From: Microthyrium microscopicum | Lineage: Eukaryota; Ascomycota; Dothideomycetes; Microthyriales; Microthyriaceae | DNA: 64,000 nt | Assembly (NCBI GenBank): GCA_010405405.1 | Contig: MU004233.1 | Location: forward strand, 1,625,122-1,689,121 | Reading direction: 5' to 3' | Notes under the pieces: model-generated | What the model was told of the DNA's origin: nothing | Database searches by the model: none | The model's input: the letters and a program-made list of their open reading frames with translations, nothing else | Translations under genes and position numbers: made by a program | Shown: piece after piece, positions 43,783-55,606 of the stretch | How the letters are laid out: the number at the start of each line of letters is the position of its first letter | Numbering within the stretch: position 1 is the first letter of the stretch

Positions 43783-44799
43783 ATGTCTCTCCACACTGGT
43801 TCCACTGGGCTCTTTAAACTGCCTCTAGAACTCCGAACGATAGTTTATAATTTCCTTCTCATTGGGACGCAATCACCTCACGTCAACCTTTTCTATTGTC
43901 TTGCAGCTGATCGCGCGCCAACTCAAAACACGACAATGCGCCTCTTCCTTTCTTCTAGCCCACTTCACCCGAAGTTCAATGCAGAAGTGAGCATCCTTCG
44001 GACTTGCAAGCAAGTCCACGAGGAGGCGACCCCTATTCTATATCAAAAGAACACCTTCACCGTTTCTCTACAGCGAACATACCAAAGACACCCGCCCATG
44101 TGGACTCCAGCTTCATGGATACATAGAGATATCAACTTACTGACTCTAGCCTCTTATCACGCAAAGCTGTTCACTCGCATCAAAGTCTTCATGGATGAAA
44201 TGACTGGTCTTGTTCCCGACACGATTATGATGCTTTTCCCAGCTCTCCGCTTCATTCATCCAATCTCAAAGTTCTCTGACGGGCATCTTCGCCTACGCTC
44301 ACGGGAAATTGGTGCTTATGCTCTACACAAATTCAGCACGTCTCCCAACTTGAAGTTGACTTGTTCTTTCGGATTCAACTGGGCTGAGCATTGCTCTGGA
44401 GATGAAGGACTTACTGCCGACAAGGAGCGCTGGTTCTCCCAAATTATCGAATACAAGAAAGAGAGCAACGGTGTTGTTTGGGACCGGCTTGATGATGGTT
44501 CGTATCAAGAGCGCGTTGTGAATCGCTGGTATATTCCGCACTTTGGGCCTCACCGCGAGCTCATGAAGCGTGTGAAGAATGCTCTCAAAGAACAGGGCTT
44601 TGACCAAAACATCCCTTTGGCGTGGAAATTTCGTACCATCACTTCTGATGAGAAACCCCTGTTCTTGGTGATTGATTTGGAGATGAAGAAGCGCCAGAAC
44701 TACATTCCTTGCGAGATAGTTGGAGCTTTTGGGGAGATATCACGCGTTGAAGGTCTTGATGAAGAGCCAGAGATGGACAGCCATGGATTAACAGGATGA
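43783..44799 (+). CDS. 2EXR/F-box-like protein, array member 3, 338 aa
   Basis: A single exon from ATG 43783: MSLHTGSTGLFKLPLELRTI and VYNFLLIG, then SILRTCKQVHEEATPILYQK. The shared C-terminal block reads WYIPHFGPHRELMKRVKNAL, IPLAWKFRTIT and NYIPCEIVGAFG, followed by an acidic end. Collinear with members 1 and 2. A short tandem repeat lies just upstream. Function unknown. Confidence 0.82.
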   Translation: MSLHTGSTGLFKLPLELRTIVYNFLLIGTQSPHVNLFYCLAADRAPTQNTTMRLFLSSSPLHPKFNAEVSILRTCKQVHEEATPILYQKNTFTVSLQRTYQRHPPMWTPASWIHRDINLLTLASYHAKLFTRIKVFMDEMTGLVPDTIMMLFPALRFIHPISKFSDGHLRLRSREIGAYALHKFSTSPNLKLTCSFGFNWAEHCSGDEGLTADKERWFSQIIEYKKESNGVVWDRLDDGSYQERVVNRWYIPHFGPHRELMKRVKNALKEQGFDQNIPLAWKFRTITSDEKPLFLVIDLEMKKRQNYIPCEIVGAFGEISRVEGLDEEPEMDSHGLTG

Positions 44800-45459
44800 T
44801 TGGCATCCTCCTTTGTCTTCAGTCACCAACTGGTCTCTGTCCCACGAAGAACTTATATCTTGGAGTGCTAAAAGCACCGTAGCAAGCAAAGGAATCCGTC
44901 CATTTGACGATTCCGGCATTGACAGGGAAATAACATAGTTAGTTCATAAGCCATTTTCCCTGGACCAATGCGACGACTTCACTTTCGGGATTCATGCGAT
45001 CGACCTTAACATACGGAATCTAGGGGCTTAAGTGGTACTTCATTGGATTGTGAAGTAGCTTTGGAAATGTGTATAATATAAGACAGTCGCAGTGGCAACT
45101 ATATCATTGTCATTCTTTCCTTTTTCAACGTCCCAATTCAGTCAATGGTGACTTGTGACTTCCCGTGCTATGTGTACCTACTCCTTCTGAACGAAGTAAG
45201 CTTGCTCCCTCCCTCGGATGCTATTTCTCATCCGCGACTACCAAAAGCAAGATCTTTTGCCAGGCAATGGTTGGGGCAAAAAGAATATAATTCACCCATT
45301 GATGCGGTATATTCAAATTCCATATCCATAGAACTTTCGCAGCTCCACACCACTTGAATTTACTACAAGACCATACTACTACATCCACGGCCCCACAAAC
45401 ATCGCGTCGTAGCCTCGAATAAGACCCGATCGCGTCTCTCCAGCATTTCTCCTCACAAC
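44800..45459. other. Array spacer
   Basis: The 3' flank of member 3 and the presumed old promoter of member 4. A 70-codon frame (45145-45357, starting ATG) has no motif. Confidence 0.5.
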
Positions 45460-46120
45460 ATGGCTCTTCACGATACTTTTTGTTCACCGTTTCTGCAAAA
45501 GCTTCCCCTGGAGCTTCGGCTCGACATATACGAGATGTTGCTGATCGACAAAGACTACAGCATCGGTCTAAACTTCTTCACTGACCGGTGGAGTTGTTAA
45601 GTTATCTGAGCGCGGGCAATTCAGTGAGATTCAAAAGTTCATGGAATTGCCGCAGGTGACAGAAGTGAGCTGCACCTTCAGCGAAGGAGCATTTGTCCAT
45701 GGCATTGATGGGAAGTATCACAGCCCTCCTTACAATGAGTGGATGAAAACTGCCCGGGAGTTCAGGAGTCGGAGCAGCTCTCCCATTCCACAACTCGAGC
45801 GAGAACCAGTTGAGGCGTCTTTGGTCACACGTCCGTGGGTCGAGAAGGGTCGACACTATGTGCCCCAGAACTTTGACCTGCATCGATCGCTCCTGGCGGT
45901 GCTACAAGACTATATGATGAGCTATCGATTCTTCGATACTATCCCTTTAGCATGGGAGTTCAGCACCATCACTTCAGACAACAACATTAACCCTGAAGTA
46001 AAACTCCACCTGGCACTCAATACTGAGCACAAAAATCATATCCCCTGCAACATCGTGGGTGACTTCGGAGTCATGTCAACAGTCCTGCCCCTGGACGTGG
46101 AATCAAACAGCACCAACTGA
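45460..46120 (+). pseudogene. Broken 2EXR-like gene, array member 4
   Basis: ATG 45460 opens SPFLQKLPLELRLDIYEMLL, matching the family start, but the frame stops at TAA 45598-45600 after 46 residues. The matching sequence resumes from ~45602 in another frame (QVTEVSCTFSEG) and runs to 46120 with the family block HYVPQNFDLHRSLLAVLQDY, then IPLAWEFSTIT and HIPCNIVGDFG. The central ~100 residues that carry the TCKQ helix in the siblings are missing. I read it as an internal deletion that shifted the frame. The 3' part (from Met 45641, 159 codons) remains open and could in principle be expressed. Confidence 0.75.
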
Positions 46121-46569
46121 TGCATGCGGTGCTCCTTGCAAACTAGTGAGATGAAGTCTCATGGATGGACGAAGGCGATCGCATAGCATAGCGTTTGAGT
46201 ACGGTGGCTGACTTGAAGAGCATTAACAGAAGATATCACAAGTCTAGTTGTCTTCGGTGGGAGTTATATACCCCCCCAAGGCTTTGATGGGACTTGGAGA
46301 AGGCCATCTCGTAAGGAATGGAAAAAACATTCCGGGCTCCGATATTATTAGGCAGAATTCAAAGCTATAAGACGATGAAGGACTACATGCAGTAAGGTGA
46401 GAGAAGGAGAAAGGAAACTTTTCACGTTGACGAGAAAAATGATCAAGTGCATGTTGCTCGGCTCTAAATAGTAATGAGGGAGTCTTTTTGACTCGAAGAT
46501 AAGTAAATTAGTTATAAAAGTACGCTCATACAAATTTTCTCTGTTCATATCAGAAGTCGAGCTCAGCAA
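46121..46569. other. Intergenic
   Basis: Tail-to-tail spacer between array member 4 and the CE16 gene. Nothing recognised. Confidence 0.5.
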
Positions 46570-47478
46570 TCACAGTTTGCTCAAAATATAATCCGCCATG
46601 ATCTGGTGAGTGCGTCCAGAAGGATGATACTCGTCCCAAAACACCATCTTATCAGGGTCAGAACACTGCGTGATATTCGCCGTCTCGCCATAAGCCCCAG
46701 TAAGACAACTTCCGTAAGCTCCTAAGGTCTTGAATCCATATTTGGTAGGCGTACCATAATAGTAGAAACTTCTATACAGTGGTAGGAAATCCACATATGT
46801 GAGTGAGCTCTCACTAGTCTTCCCGGCCAGTTGCTGTCGGAATCCGCTGGCAAGAAGAGAAAGCTGCTTTGGATAATCCTCCGAGAATTTGAGAAGCACT
46901 TCCTTAGTCACTGGATCGGCATAGGTGTCGTATGGGATCTGAGTAGCATCGTAGTAATGCAACAAGAGAATGTGCTGTGCTCCAGCATTGACTAGCTTCG
47001 TGAGACTGCCGCTCAGCGATGCTGCGATTTGTGCCGATGTCAAATTAGTGTTGAAAAAGATGTCGTTGAAACCGCCCAGTAAGGCAAACAGGGTAGTTTC
47101 GAAGGAGATGCTGGTGTTGTTTGTTTTCAGAAAGCTGTCCACTTGTTCTGCGATTCCAGGCACTGCAACGTCAGACTTTGCTCCTGTGTAGCCTTGCACT
47201 AGGACGTTGGATGTAGTCGCTCCGCCATATGCGTAGTCGTAGAGTGGGATTGAAAGATTACTGGCGACGTTCTCAGCCCAGACCGGACCATTGGAAAATC
47301 TGCCCTGGTCGTATACTGCTAGGGGCCAGGTGCCGTTGGTGATTGTGTATGAGCCGTTGCCATTGTCTGTGAATGAGTCTCCGAAGACGACAAGTGACGA
47401 GAACTTTGTAGTTGCAGCAGCCCAGGAAGTCGATGGGAGAATGATACCCACAAACAACGAAAAGCGTTTGAAAGTCAT
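46570..47478 (-). CDS. Secreted GDSL/SGNH esterase, CE16 acetylesterase type, 302 aa
   Basis: A single exon from ATG 47478. A signal peptide (MTFKRFSLFVGIILPSTSWA) is followed by VVFGDSFTDNGNGS, block I with the nucleophile Ser in GDSF. RFSNGPVWAENVASNL, with the usual block after it, is typical of CE16. Block III Asn lies in LLGGFNDIFFN and the acid/base pair in FWDEYHPSGRTH (block V DxxH). Several N-glycosylation sites. CE16 enzymes release acetyl groups from xylo- and related oligosaccharides outside the cell. Length and all catalytic residues look normal. Confidence 0.92.
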   Translation of the reverse strand: MTFKRFSLFVGIILPSTSWAAATTKFSSLVVFGDSFTDNGNGSYTITNGTWPLAVYDQGRFSNGPVWAENVASNLSIPLYDYAYGGATTSNVLVQGYTGAKSDVAVPGIAEQVDSFLKTNNTSISFETTLFALLGGFNDIFFNTNLTSAQIAASLSGSLTKLVNAGAQHILLLHYYDATQIPYDTYADPVTKEVLLKFSEDYPKQLSLLASGFRQQLAGKTSESSLTYVDFLPLYRSFYYYGTPTKYGFKTLGAYGSCLTGAYGETANITQCSDPDKMVFWDEYHPSGRTHQIMADYILSKL

Positions 47479-48476
47479 GATTCAACCGCCTGTAAAACTG
47501 CACGGAAGCAAGGGTTGATTTGTCGTTTGCAATCAATTTTGGAATAGGGCTGATTCTCTTTCTTTTCCGGACTGACCAAAAACTGTATGCGCTCAAGTCA
47601 AGAACGAAATACTCTGAGATCTGTGGTTCGGTTTGGGAAATGCGGAATGGAATCAATCTTGTCTTGCTCTGGTAACACGGTAGACATATATATAATCCAA
47701 GACTTGATGTAGCAAACACGTTCTTGCTTTGATGTTGTCGATCCACCGGGTCGTCGTACATGTTCTCATAAGCTGGAAAAGTGATCGACCAAACCCAGTC
47801 AGCACTAATGAAGTAAGTCGCGTTTAGGACCTAATCGGGTTGCTTACTTATCTAGGTACCTAGATATATATTTACACAAGCGTCTTCTGGCTTCATGACC
47901 GCCCATTTGAATCTACGAGTAAAGGCCTGACTCAGGAAAGTAGATATTTATTCCACCGTATCGTTGCAAAGCCGATTTCTCTACAGAAATACTGAGTTCT
48001 TCTGATTTTATTCCTTCGAAACAGTCACCTGTTGACAGAATCGTTCTCTTCCCTGGAAATGCTGCGCATTGGATGAATTTCCATAATCATCACGAAGGGG
48101 TTTTGGTGCGTGTGGTAAAAGATCCTGAGAACGCTCGTAAGGTCAAGCATAACGATTGCTTGGTAGATCACAACAATTGGTAGAAGCTTTTTGAAGCTGT
48201 TGTAAAGGTCCTTTCGTTTTCAATCGATATACTGACGTTGATTTTGATTGTTTTGACTGTGGTGGTAGACGACAAATGGCCAGTGACTTCCGAAAAGGAA
48301 GAGCAGCTTCTCATCGACCGGAACACGATATTCATCTTCCTTACAGTTAGTTTGATGTTCCTGGTGCTACGAAGGCAATAGCGCTCAGACCAGCATGTGC
48401 ATAACGTATGCCTGGCCAAAGATGACCCGCGATGCTGTTCGCTCGGAGCCGATGTCTCTCTACCAGGTTACCGGTA
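47479..48476. other. Intergenic
   Basis: Upstream of the CE16 gene and downstream of the photolyase gene. On the plus strand a frame from ATG 48073 to 48381 has two hydrophobic stretches (ILTLILIVLTVVV and TIFIFLTVSLMFLVL). It carries an in-frame TAG at 48181-48183 that a 78-nt intron (48106-48183) could remove. It may be a small membrane-protein gene or a relic; too weak to call. Confidence 0.4.
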
Positions 48477-50466
48477 TCATAATCTCCGCTTCTTCTGAAT
48501 CATTCCATCTAGCTTCATCTGGCCACCAACTCTTTTCCTTCCCGCAGTTAGCTTCAGGTCTTCGGGAGGCCTGAGTTCGCTTATCGATGTTGCATCGCCG
48601 CCCGTTATCTCTCCTGTAAAGCTACCAACAGCAGAGCCGTGGACAGCAGCACCAGGACCAACTGGACCTTTAGTAACGCCTTCACCTTCGTTGTCGAACA
48701 ACTCTTGCCATGATCCATCTTTGACTTCAGGATTATCTCCAAAGATATGAACAGAGTAAGCCTTTTTCATCGCATCGAGGCATATCTTCCTCCTTTCGCT
48801 GAAGTCAAACATCGGCTTTGGATAAACTTTGATATCCAACCCGTTCACATCAGAATCCAAACCATCCCCTTTAATGACGCAGCCCCATGACTTTTGATCA
48901 GCAATAGGTGCTTTCCAAGGTTCGTAGATGTACTTCGCCGGATATTTTCCAAGTTCTGGTACATATTTCCTCACAAAGTCACCATTCTTGTCCCATTTTG
49001 CTGGAAACGTGATAGGACTGTATATGCGAAAGTACTGGGAGAAGAAAGCAGTAGCGCTCAACCACTGCCAATTGCCAGCATTGCAAGCGACTTCATGGTC
49101 GAGTAACCACATTTCAAAGACTTCAGCACCGCGCTCCCAATCAATATAGCATCCGCCTCTTGTGAGAAAGCAGGCAACTGCGTGACGACCCAAGTGGTGG
49201 ATCCAACCTTCCGTTCGTAGTTGACGCATAAGCCCATCGATCCAGGGAAATCCTGTCGTCCCGCTCTGCCAGCGCTTGAACCAAATGTCTGCTTCCACCG
49301 AATCAATGGAATATTTAGTAGGATACGCAGTCTTATCGTCGTAGATACTTGGGAGATGCCAGGGGATGAATCGACATTTTGGATTGTCGAGCATCCTTCC
49401 AAATTTATGGCCTAGTGATGCTTGGGCGCCGAAGTACATATCTCGGAAAAGAAGTTGGCCGGTTAGATTTGTGGGTGGAACTGTTGCTTTTCCTTTGTGC
49501 CTTTTGCTAAAAGAGACTATTGTGTCTTCAGTATCCCAGTAAAATTTGCGAATCGAGAGCGACCCGAAGTGAAGATGAGGTGATAGTAGGGTGGTAGATT
49601 GTGGAGAGAATGCTGTAGGTGCTGATTCTGGCTTTGAAAAGGTTGCGATGTAGTTTGGATCGGATATTAGATCTGCTAGATTCTTTAAAGCTATTGACTC
49701 TCCGCCGCGATGGGGAGTGGTTGCTGGTGTTATTCCTAGTTCTTTCAATGTTGGGACGGCGAAATCGCCATTCGGCCCTGCGATGGACATGTACGAGGAA
49801 TCTTTCGAGTTTCTGTAGCCGGCGTTACGGTCCAGTAATGGTTCAGGAAGACTGTGATCAATCTCGAAGGACGTATCTCCTGGATCTGGTAGAGATAAAG
49901 GGGCAGGTAATGGACGAGGCACTGCTGGAAGCTTCTTTGCTGCAGATTGAACCTGAGCTATGGTCATTGTTGGACCACCATTGATGTCAACAAGCTCATC
50001 TGGATCGTATAAGTTTCGGCCTTGTCTACATATGATAGTAATGCCGGCTTTCTTGGCCAAATTGGTCACTTCATGGTCTCGATCTCGCGCATAGGCGTCT
50101 GTGTCCTTTTCGAACACCAAGTGGGTAATTCTCCAGGCCTTGAAAAGCTTTGGAAGCACCGTCTGTGGTGCTTCTCTCAGAACAAACAGTTTTGATTTTG
50201 AGTTCAGCTTTGTGATATTTGTTGAGAGATCATTTTGGCAGTCAATTCTGGAACAAATTAGCCCCTTTTTTGAAGTGATAGAAGAATACTAACAGAAACT
50301 GCCACCGATTCGGACCAACTCGAGTATTGTAAACGTATTGCGGGTCCCATGTCCAGATGGGATATAAAACTTCAGGATACAAGTCTAAAGCTGCTTTCAG
50401 GCCCGGCGAATCGTGCAATCGGAGATCAGTCCGAAACCAATAAAGAACTCGAGGTTTGACAGTCAT
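48477..50466 (-). CDS. (6-4) photolyase / animal-type cryptochrome family, 647 aa
   Basis: Minus-strand exons 50466-50294 and 50247-48477 (intron 46 nt). N-terminal photolyase fold: RVLYWFRTDLRLHDSPGLKA. FAD domain: TTGFPWIDGLMRQLRTEGWI, then HHLGRHAVACFLTRGGCY, with both active-site His of (6-4) photolyases, and VACNAGNWQWLSATAFFSQY and FRIYSPITF. The Trp electron-transfer chain seems kept. It uses blue/near-UV light and FAD to repair (6-4) pyrimidine photoproducts, or signals light. A C-terminal extension of ~90 residues ends in a basic KKRRL that could direct it to the nucleus. Compared with the family, the linker between the two domains is longer and Pro-rich. Confidence 0.92.
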
Positions 50467-51093
50467 TTTCAGCGATTTCTGTCATTCCTAGAAATTATGT
50501 ATGCAAGACCCTGGACAATATATCCTTGGAGAACATCCCAAGGTCCTCTTGGCCAAAAAGCTGTTGAGCATTCTTGGTGTTTGCTTGCAATCTATGACGC
50601 TTTCTTGACCACTTCAAGCGCCACCCAGCCGCTCAGAAGAGCCTCATTCATGCTTTCAGAAACAACAATTTGAGGTCCCTGTTTAGCAGACTACGCTGTC
50701 GTTAAAAATGTAAATTTTTACATCAATTAGGTAGAATTGTTAAAAGAATCAGCTTGTCCATTCGCTGCCTCTTTCTGAGAGGGATCCGAGTTCTGGATAA
50801 AACAACATTTTCGAAAACAACAAAGACTAAGAAAGTTATATGAGATTCCTAAATTGATGAACATTTTGTGTACAATTGCTTCATTTCACTTCAATATGCT
50901 GGCGCCTACCCAGATCAATTAGACACGAATGCTTTATTAGAGTAATAAGATGGCAGCAACGCTAAGCTCGAGGTCATCGATCGACAGTCAATTCCCAGCC
51001 AACCAGGCTTTCATCAAACCATTTCAACAATATATAAATCTAGCATTTGAATCCAAAACCGACCATAAAAAACACCCACCACCCACCAAAACA
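50467..51093. other. Divergent promoter region
   Basis: Lies between the minus-strand photolyase gene and the plus-strand DsbA-like gene. ATG 50950 is in frame with the latter and would add 48 residues. No separate gene seen. Confidence 0.5.
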
Positions 51094-51910
51094 ATGCCAG
51101 CCTACACCATAACCATAATATCCGACCCCGTCTGCCCCTGGTGCTACATCGGTCACAACCGCCTCACCCGCGGTACTTCTCCCCACCTCCCATCCCTCAT
51201 GCCCCAATATCCCTTCACCAACACTATTCTCCTTCACCACTGACCTCTCCCTAGCAATATCCCTCTTCACAAAAACCCACCCCGCCGGCCCATCCTCCAC
51301 ATTCAGCATATCCTGGTCACCCTTCTATCTCGACCCCAGCGCCCCAACCCATAGCATCTCCAAGCGCGAACGCGCAGCCCAACGGCATGGACAGGCACGT
51401 GTAGACGAGATGTTTGCGCGGTTGAGGACACTTGGGGAGAGGGAGGGGATTGTGTTTAGCTTTGAGGGCAGGATTGGGAGTACGAGGAATGCGCATCGGC
51501 TGATTGGGCTTGCTGGGAAACAAGGCGAGGAGAGCGGGATGCAGGGGGCGGTGGTGGAGGGTCTATTTAAGGAGCATTTTGAGGGAGATGCTGATATCAC
51601 GGACGTGGACTGGCTAGTTAGTGTCGCGACGGAGGCGGGGATGGATGGGGAGATGGTGAGGAGTTATTTGGAAAGTGAGGAGGGTGGGGAGGCGGTTGAT
51701 GAGACGGCGAGACGGAATCGCGGGAAGGTTAATGGAGTGCCGGCGTTTGAGATTGGGGAGTTTTTTGTAGAGGGGGCGCAGGAGGAGATGGAGTTTTATG
51801 AAGTTTTTGCGAAAATTGCGGAGAGAGAGGAAGGGACGTATAAGTTTCTGGGCGCGAAGCAGGCGAAGAAAGAGGTAAGTGGAGGAAACGCGGAGGTCGG
51901 GCTGTGTTAA
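51094..51910 (+). CDS. DsbA-like thioredoxin-fold oxidoreductase (FrnE type), 244 aa
   Basis: Exons 51094-51172 and 51255-51910 (intron 82 nt). The start MPAYTITIISDPVCPWCYIG has the FrnE/DsbA beta-strand followed by the CPWC redox centre. The family features NAHRLIGLAGKQG, LFKEHFEGDADI and NGVPAFEIGEFFVEGAQ (cis-Pro loop VPAF) follow. These enzymes act as polyketide-type isomerases, GST-kappa-like enzymes or disulphide oxidoreductases; the substrate is unknown. The in-frame upstream ATG at 50950 would give an N-terminal extension; the shorter start fits the family. The coding strand changes from strongly C-rich to strongly G-rich near 51415. Tail-to-tail with the CorA gene, 97 bp apart. Confidence 0.88.
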
Positions 51911-52007
51911 GGAGTTGATTATGCCATTATAAGAGATCGCGTAGAATTGTTTAAGATGATGCGATTGAAGATGCTATCAAGTTACATCAAATATCATACA
52001 ACAGCTA

Positions 52008-54618
52008 CTAAGCCTTGACCAGCCGAGTTGCGATGAACCAGCAGAGTATGCCCGACATTATCATGCCCATTGTGATACCAAAGAACCAGCGTAAATCTCC
52101 TTCCTCGCCCTGCTCGCCTGGCACTCTAGTGTTCATGCCAAACAGTCCAGTAACAATATTCATGGGCAGAACAATAGTACCCAATATAGTCAACTTGTTC
52201 AGCATGTCATTCGTCTTCTCTGAGCGTTCATTCATGCGCATGTTGATTTGGCCCAGATAATTTCCATGAGCTCGAGATAGGATATTTTCGTAGTGGCTTA
52301 GATTGCCTGTCATGGTGACAATGTGATCTTGGATATCACCTAGGTAGAGTCCAATTTCGCTTCGTGGTGCAACTTCCCATTGCTCGTTGCATCGTTTTGC
52401 AAAGCCTTTGATTACATCGGCTTTGGTTCCAAGGAGGCGGTATAGGCTCATGACTTTCTTCCGGCAGTCACCTACATGTCGCAGCATATTGGCCTGGAAG
52501 TCTCCGAGATTCTCTGCACCTGGATCTTTTTCGGACACTGCAGTATAGCCTTCGGTGCTTCTGCTGCTGCTTGTGAAACCACCGAGGATTTTTTTGAAGA
52601 TGGATCGGCGTGGTTTGTGCTTCTTTGGTGTATCTTCTTCCCAGTTGGCGACATCGAGTATTGCTAGGTCGATTTGGTCAACCTCTTCCTCAATCTTCTG
52701 GATGAGTGGAGCATATGCATCAGTTACATCGTCAATGAGAGCATATGAGATCCAGTCTGTGGTGAGGAAGAGATAGTCAGAAAGTTGTCGAATTCTGCGC
52801 CGTACATTTGCAGGATGAGGTGTTTGTGAAAAATGGAACTAGAGCTGTTAGAAAAGTTGCACAATATCCAAGGCAATAACTTACGCTGAGGACGCCTTCG
52901 CGGAAAACAACAACATATATGTTCACCGGCTCCATATAATCCTCGCTATTCTGGTCTTGTTCGAATGAACGATAGTTAACAAAGTAGTAGTTGCGGAAAA
53001 GCTCGACTTTCTCTCGTTCCTCTTGCGTCATAATGTCTTCTGCTGTGAGTGGATGGATTCCAAACGTCTTAGATAGATATCTCATTTCTGCATCGGTAGG
53101 ACACAGCACATCCAACCAGAAAACCGGACGTGGTCCATATTTCGGAATCTTTTCTCTCGGTGGTGATTTGACTCCGGTAGGAGTACCACGACCAGTAGGA
53201 GTCTCAGAGGAATTGGCAGTACTAGCTTGTTTGCCATTTCGGAAAATACTAGGGGGCCGGTTCATGGCTCCAGAGATTTTCCTATCCAAGTCATTGCCAC
53301 CGGAAAGAGTTCTTGACATGTCATCGTCATCATCCTCGTCAGAGCTTGAGTCTTCCAGGATAGTGGGCTCAGGACGGAAGAGGTCGTGAAAACTTTGGCC
53401 ATCCTGGAGGAGCTCTGATATGGTTTGACTGTGTATAGTGCTTTCAAACTCCTCGTTGAAATAAGTAAAGCGATATGGTGCGTCTTCAACTTGACGATGC
53501 CAGTCCACACGACGCGGCCGAAGTCGTCCTTCAACCAGAAGAGGTTCGTTGACTTTTCTAGCTCGAACCCTACCCTCAAAAGCAAGCTCTTCCATTTCCT
53601 CTACACTCCAAGCATCCAATATTCGTAGATCTGGCCAGTGCTTGGCGTGTCTTCGGCGAGGTCGAGCACTTCCTATATCGGTCTCTGGTCGATTAGACTC
53701 CTCTTCTTCCGCAATCTCAGAGAGTATATCTTGTGGGAAGCAAACATCCTCCTCCGCAACCAGAGTCATCCGTCGTTTCACTCCAGGTGGACTTCCATCG
53801 ATGTTGCTAAATTCCATCGGCTGATCAATGTCAATGATAGCGTCTCTAGCAAACGGTTCGTCATGCACCATAGAGTCTGATATGTCTGCAGGTATACCGT
53901 TCGTCGGGCTGCCAGGCCTAGATGGGGGATTGTTGACATCAAAGTCCATGGCCAGTAGAGAGGTAGTGCGAGGGAGGTCGACCGAGCGGCGTCTACCAGA
54001 CCTTGACGAGTCTCGTGAAGTGTGACGCCAAACGGAGCTGAATCTTTGATTGTTTCCTTGAGAGTTTCCATGGATGGGAGATGGCCGTCGTCCCCAGTAT
54101 TGGGAGCCAAGAAGAGGCGATCTCTCATCTTGTGATGGGTCTTGTAGCTCGAGATCAGGTACAGTGGTTGAACGACCTAGTCGAGAAGTACTCATAGTGC
54201 CATGGTTAGGATTGAAACGCGACTGTGAGCCGTACAAGCTTTGATGGAGGCTTTGTCTACGGGCTTGTAGAGGTCCATTTTCTCTGTAATTGTCGAATTA
54301 GATACTGTAAAACTGTATGTGATATGCATCCTACCGATGATCGAGTAGAGCCTCACTATTCAAGCTTTCCGAGCTCTCGTTCCCCCGGCCCAGTCTGTAT
54401 ATGCTGTCGCGAGGATTTGGGGCAGAATCAACGTGTGGCTGAAGAGGTGGACGTTCTTGATCGGAATGTGAAGGGGCGTCTGCGTCGGCAACAAAGGACT
54501 GGCGACGTCCTTTGCGCTTCTTGTTCTTACGTTTTCGTTTAGGAAGGGATTGAGGAGGCATTGCGGCTAACGGCGGTCGTTCACGATCATCGGATCTACC
54601 TCTTGAGGGACTCGTCAT
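52008..54618 (-). CDS. CorA-type Mg2+ transporter (Mnr2/Alr-like), 837 aa
   Basis: Minus-strand exons 54618-54335, 54283-52885 and 52838-52008; introns 51 and 46 nt. A long cytosolic N-terminus is basic at first (PKRKRKNKKRKGRRQSF), then Ser/acid-rich (DSSSDEDDDDD). The CorA domain begins near RPVFWLDVLCPTDAEMRYL. The stalk helix (NLSHYENILSRAHGNYLGQI) leads into TM1 with the selectivity motif GMN in NIVTGLFGMNTRVPG, an acidic loop, and TM2 (FFGITMGMIMSGILCWFI). Long N-terminal extensions are typical of the vacuolar Mnr2 and plasma-membrane Alr proteins; which one applies here is not settled by sequence. Confidence 0.93.
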
Positions 54619-55606
54619 AGCAATAGGATGAGGCTACAGTGACATGATGGAAGAAGAGAAGAGGTAGTTGGAGAGAAGGTTCGGCTAAGGAAGGCAAGCT
54701 GAGTTGTTATGTGGAGAAAATGGAGAAGTGGTCAGACTTGTTGAAGTGGAACCGGGTTTGTGGTGGGAAAGTTCAAAGCGGGAGAACTGGGATGATGGAT
54801 CGGTTTCGATGATGAACCTAACAGGTAGGTACAAGGATTAAGCTTTTGAGCTTTTGTGTCCGGGATGAGACGAGAAGAGAAGAAGCTTGTTCTGAATGCT
54901 TGAAATCAAGCCAAGAGGATGGACAAAGTCGAGATCAAGGTATTGTGGTAATGATTGGGAAGTGGACAAGTGGTTCAGCGAAAGTCGACTACGGTACCAG
55001 AGACTGATGATTGATGCTTCATGAGTGTCGCGTGCGTGAGCAGAGTCTTGGCATTCAACCAAGCTTTCTTTCTACTTTTCTACCAAAAGCTACTTGCATT
55101 TCTGTCGCCAGGGGCAAAATTCTTCATCAATCACTTCAATCGTCAAATTTTTACTCAAGCTTTTCTTTTTCGCGCGTACTGTCTGTCTGTCTTCCAAGAG
55201 TACAATGCCCCACACCTGTCCCCTACACTAATTGAATCCTCTTATGGACGCGTCAATTGAAGACCCCTTAAAGTACACCTTCCAAGAACGCGTGCGGATG
55301 GTGTCGTTGAACGACAGTAATCGACACTGAAGATGGGGTCCGAAACATCAATCAGAGCGGTTGCTGTCTGCAATTGCTTAAGATACCCGTTGAGTTGGTA
55401 CGTTTCATGTACCTTGTGTGTATGTCTATTGCCTACCTAGGTGATTATATTACTATTATATGCGTCAGAATAGGACTGTATCTCCAGTACTAGATCGTGC
55501 AGCTTCAACGCCAGGTTTTCACTCTGCTTGCCGTTGCTGAAGAACACAAATCGTTCCGGCTAGGCAAAAGACCCTCGTCTTAAGAAAAAGTTCTCCTCCT
55601 GGCAAG
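54619..55606. other. Intergenic
   Basis: Upstream of the CorA gene (minus) and downstream of the carboxylesterase gene (minus). Frames of 64-79 codons overlap and lack motifs. Nothing else seen. Confidence 0.5.

Noticed and set aside
52472-52776. Several frames antisense to the CorA gene
   Set aside because: Shadows of the CorA coding sequence, which is continuous in frame through this stretch.
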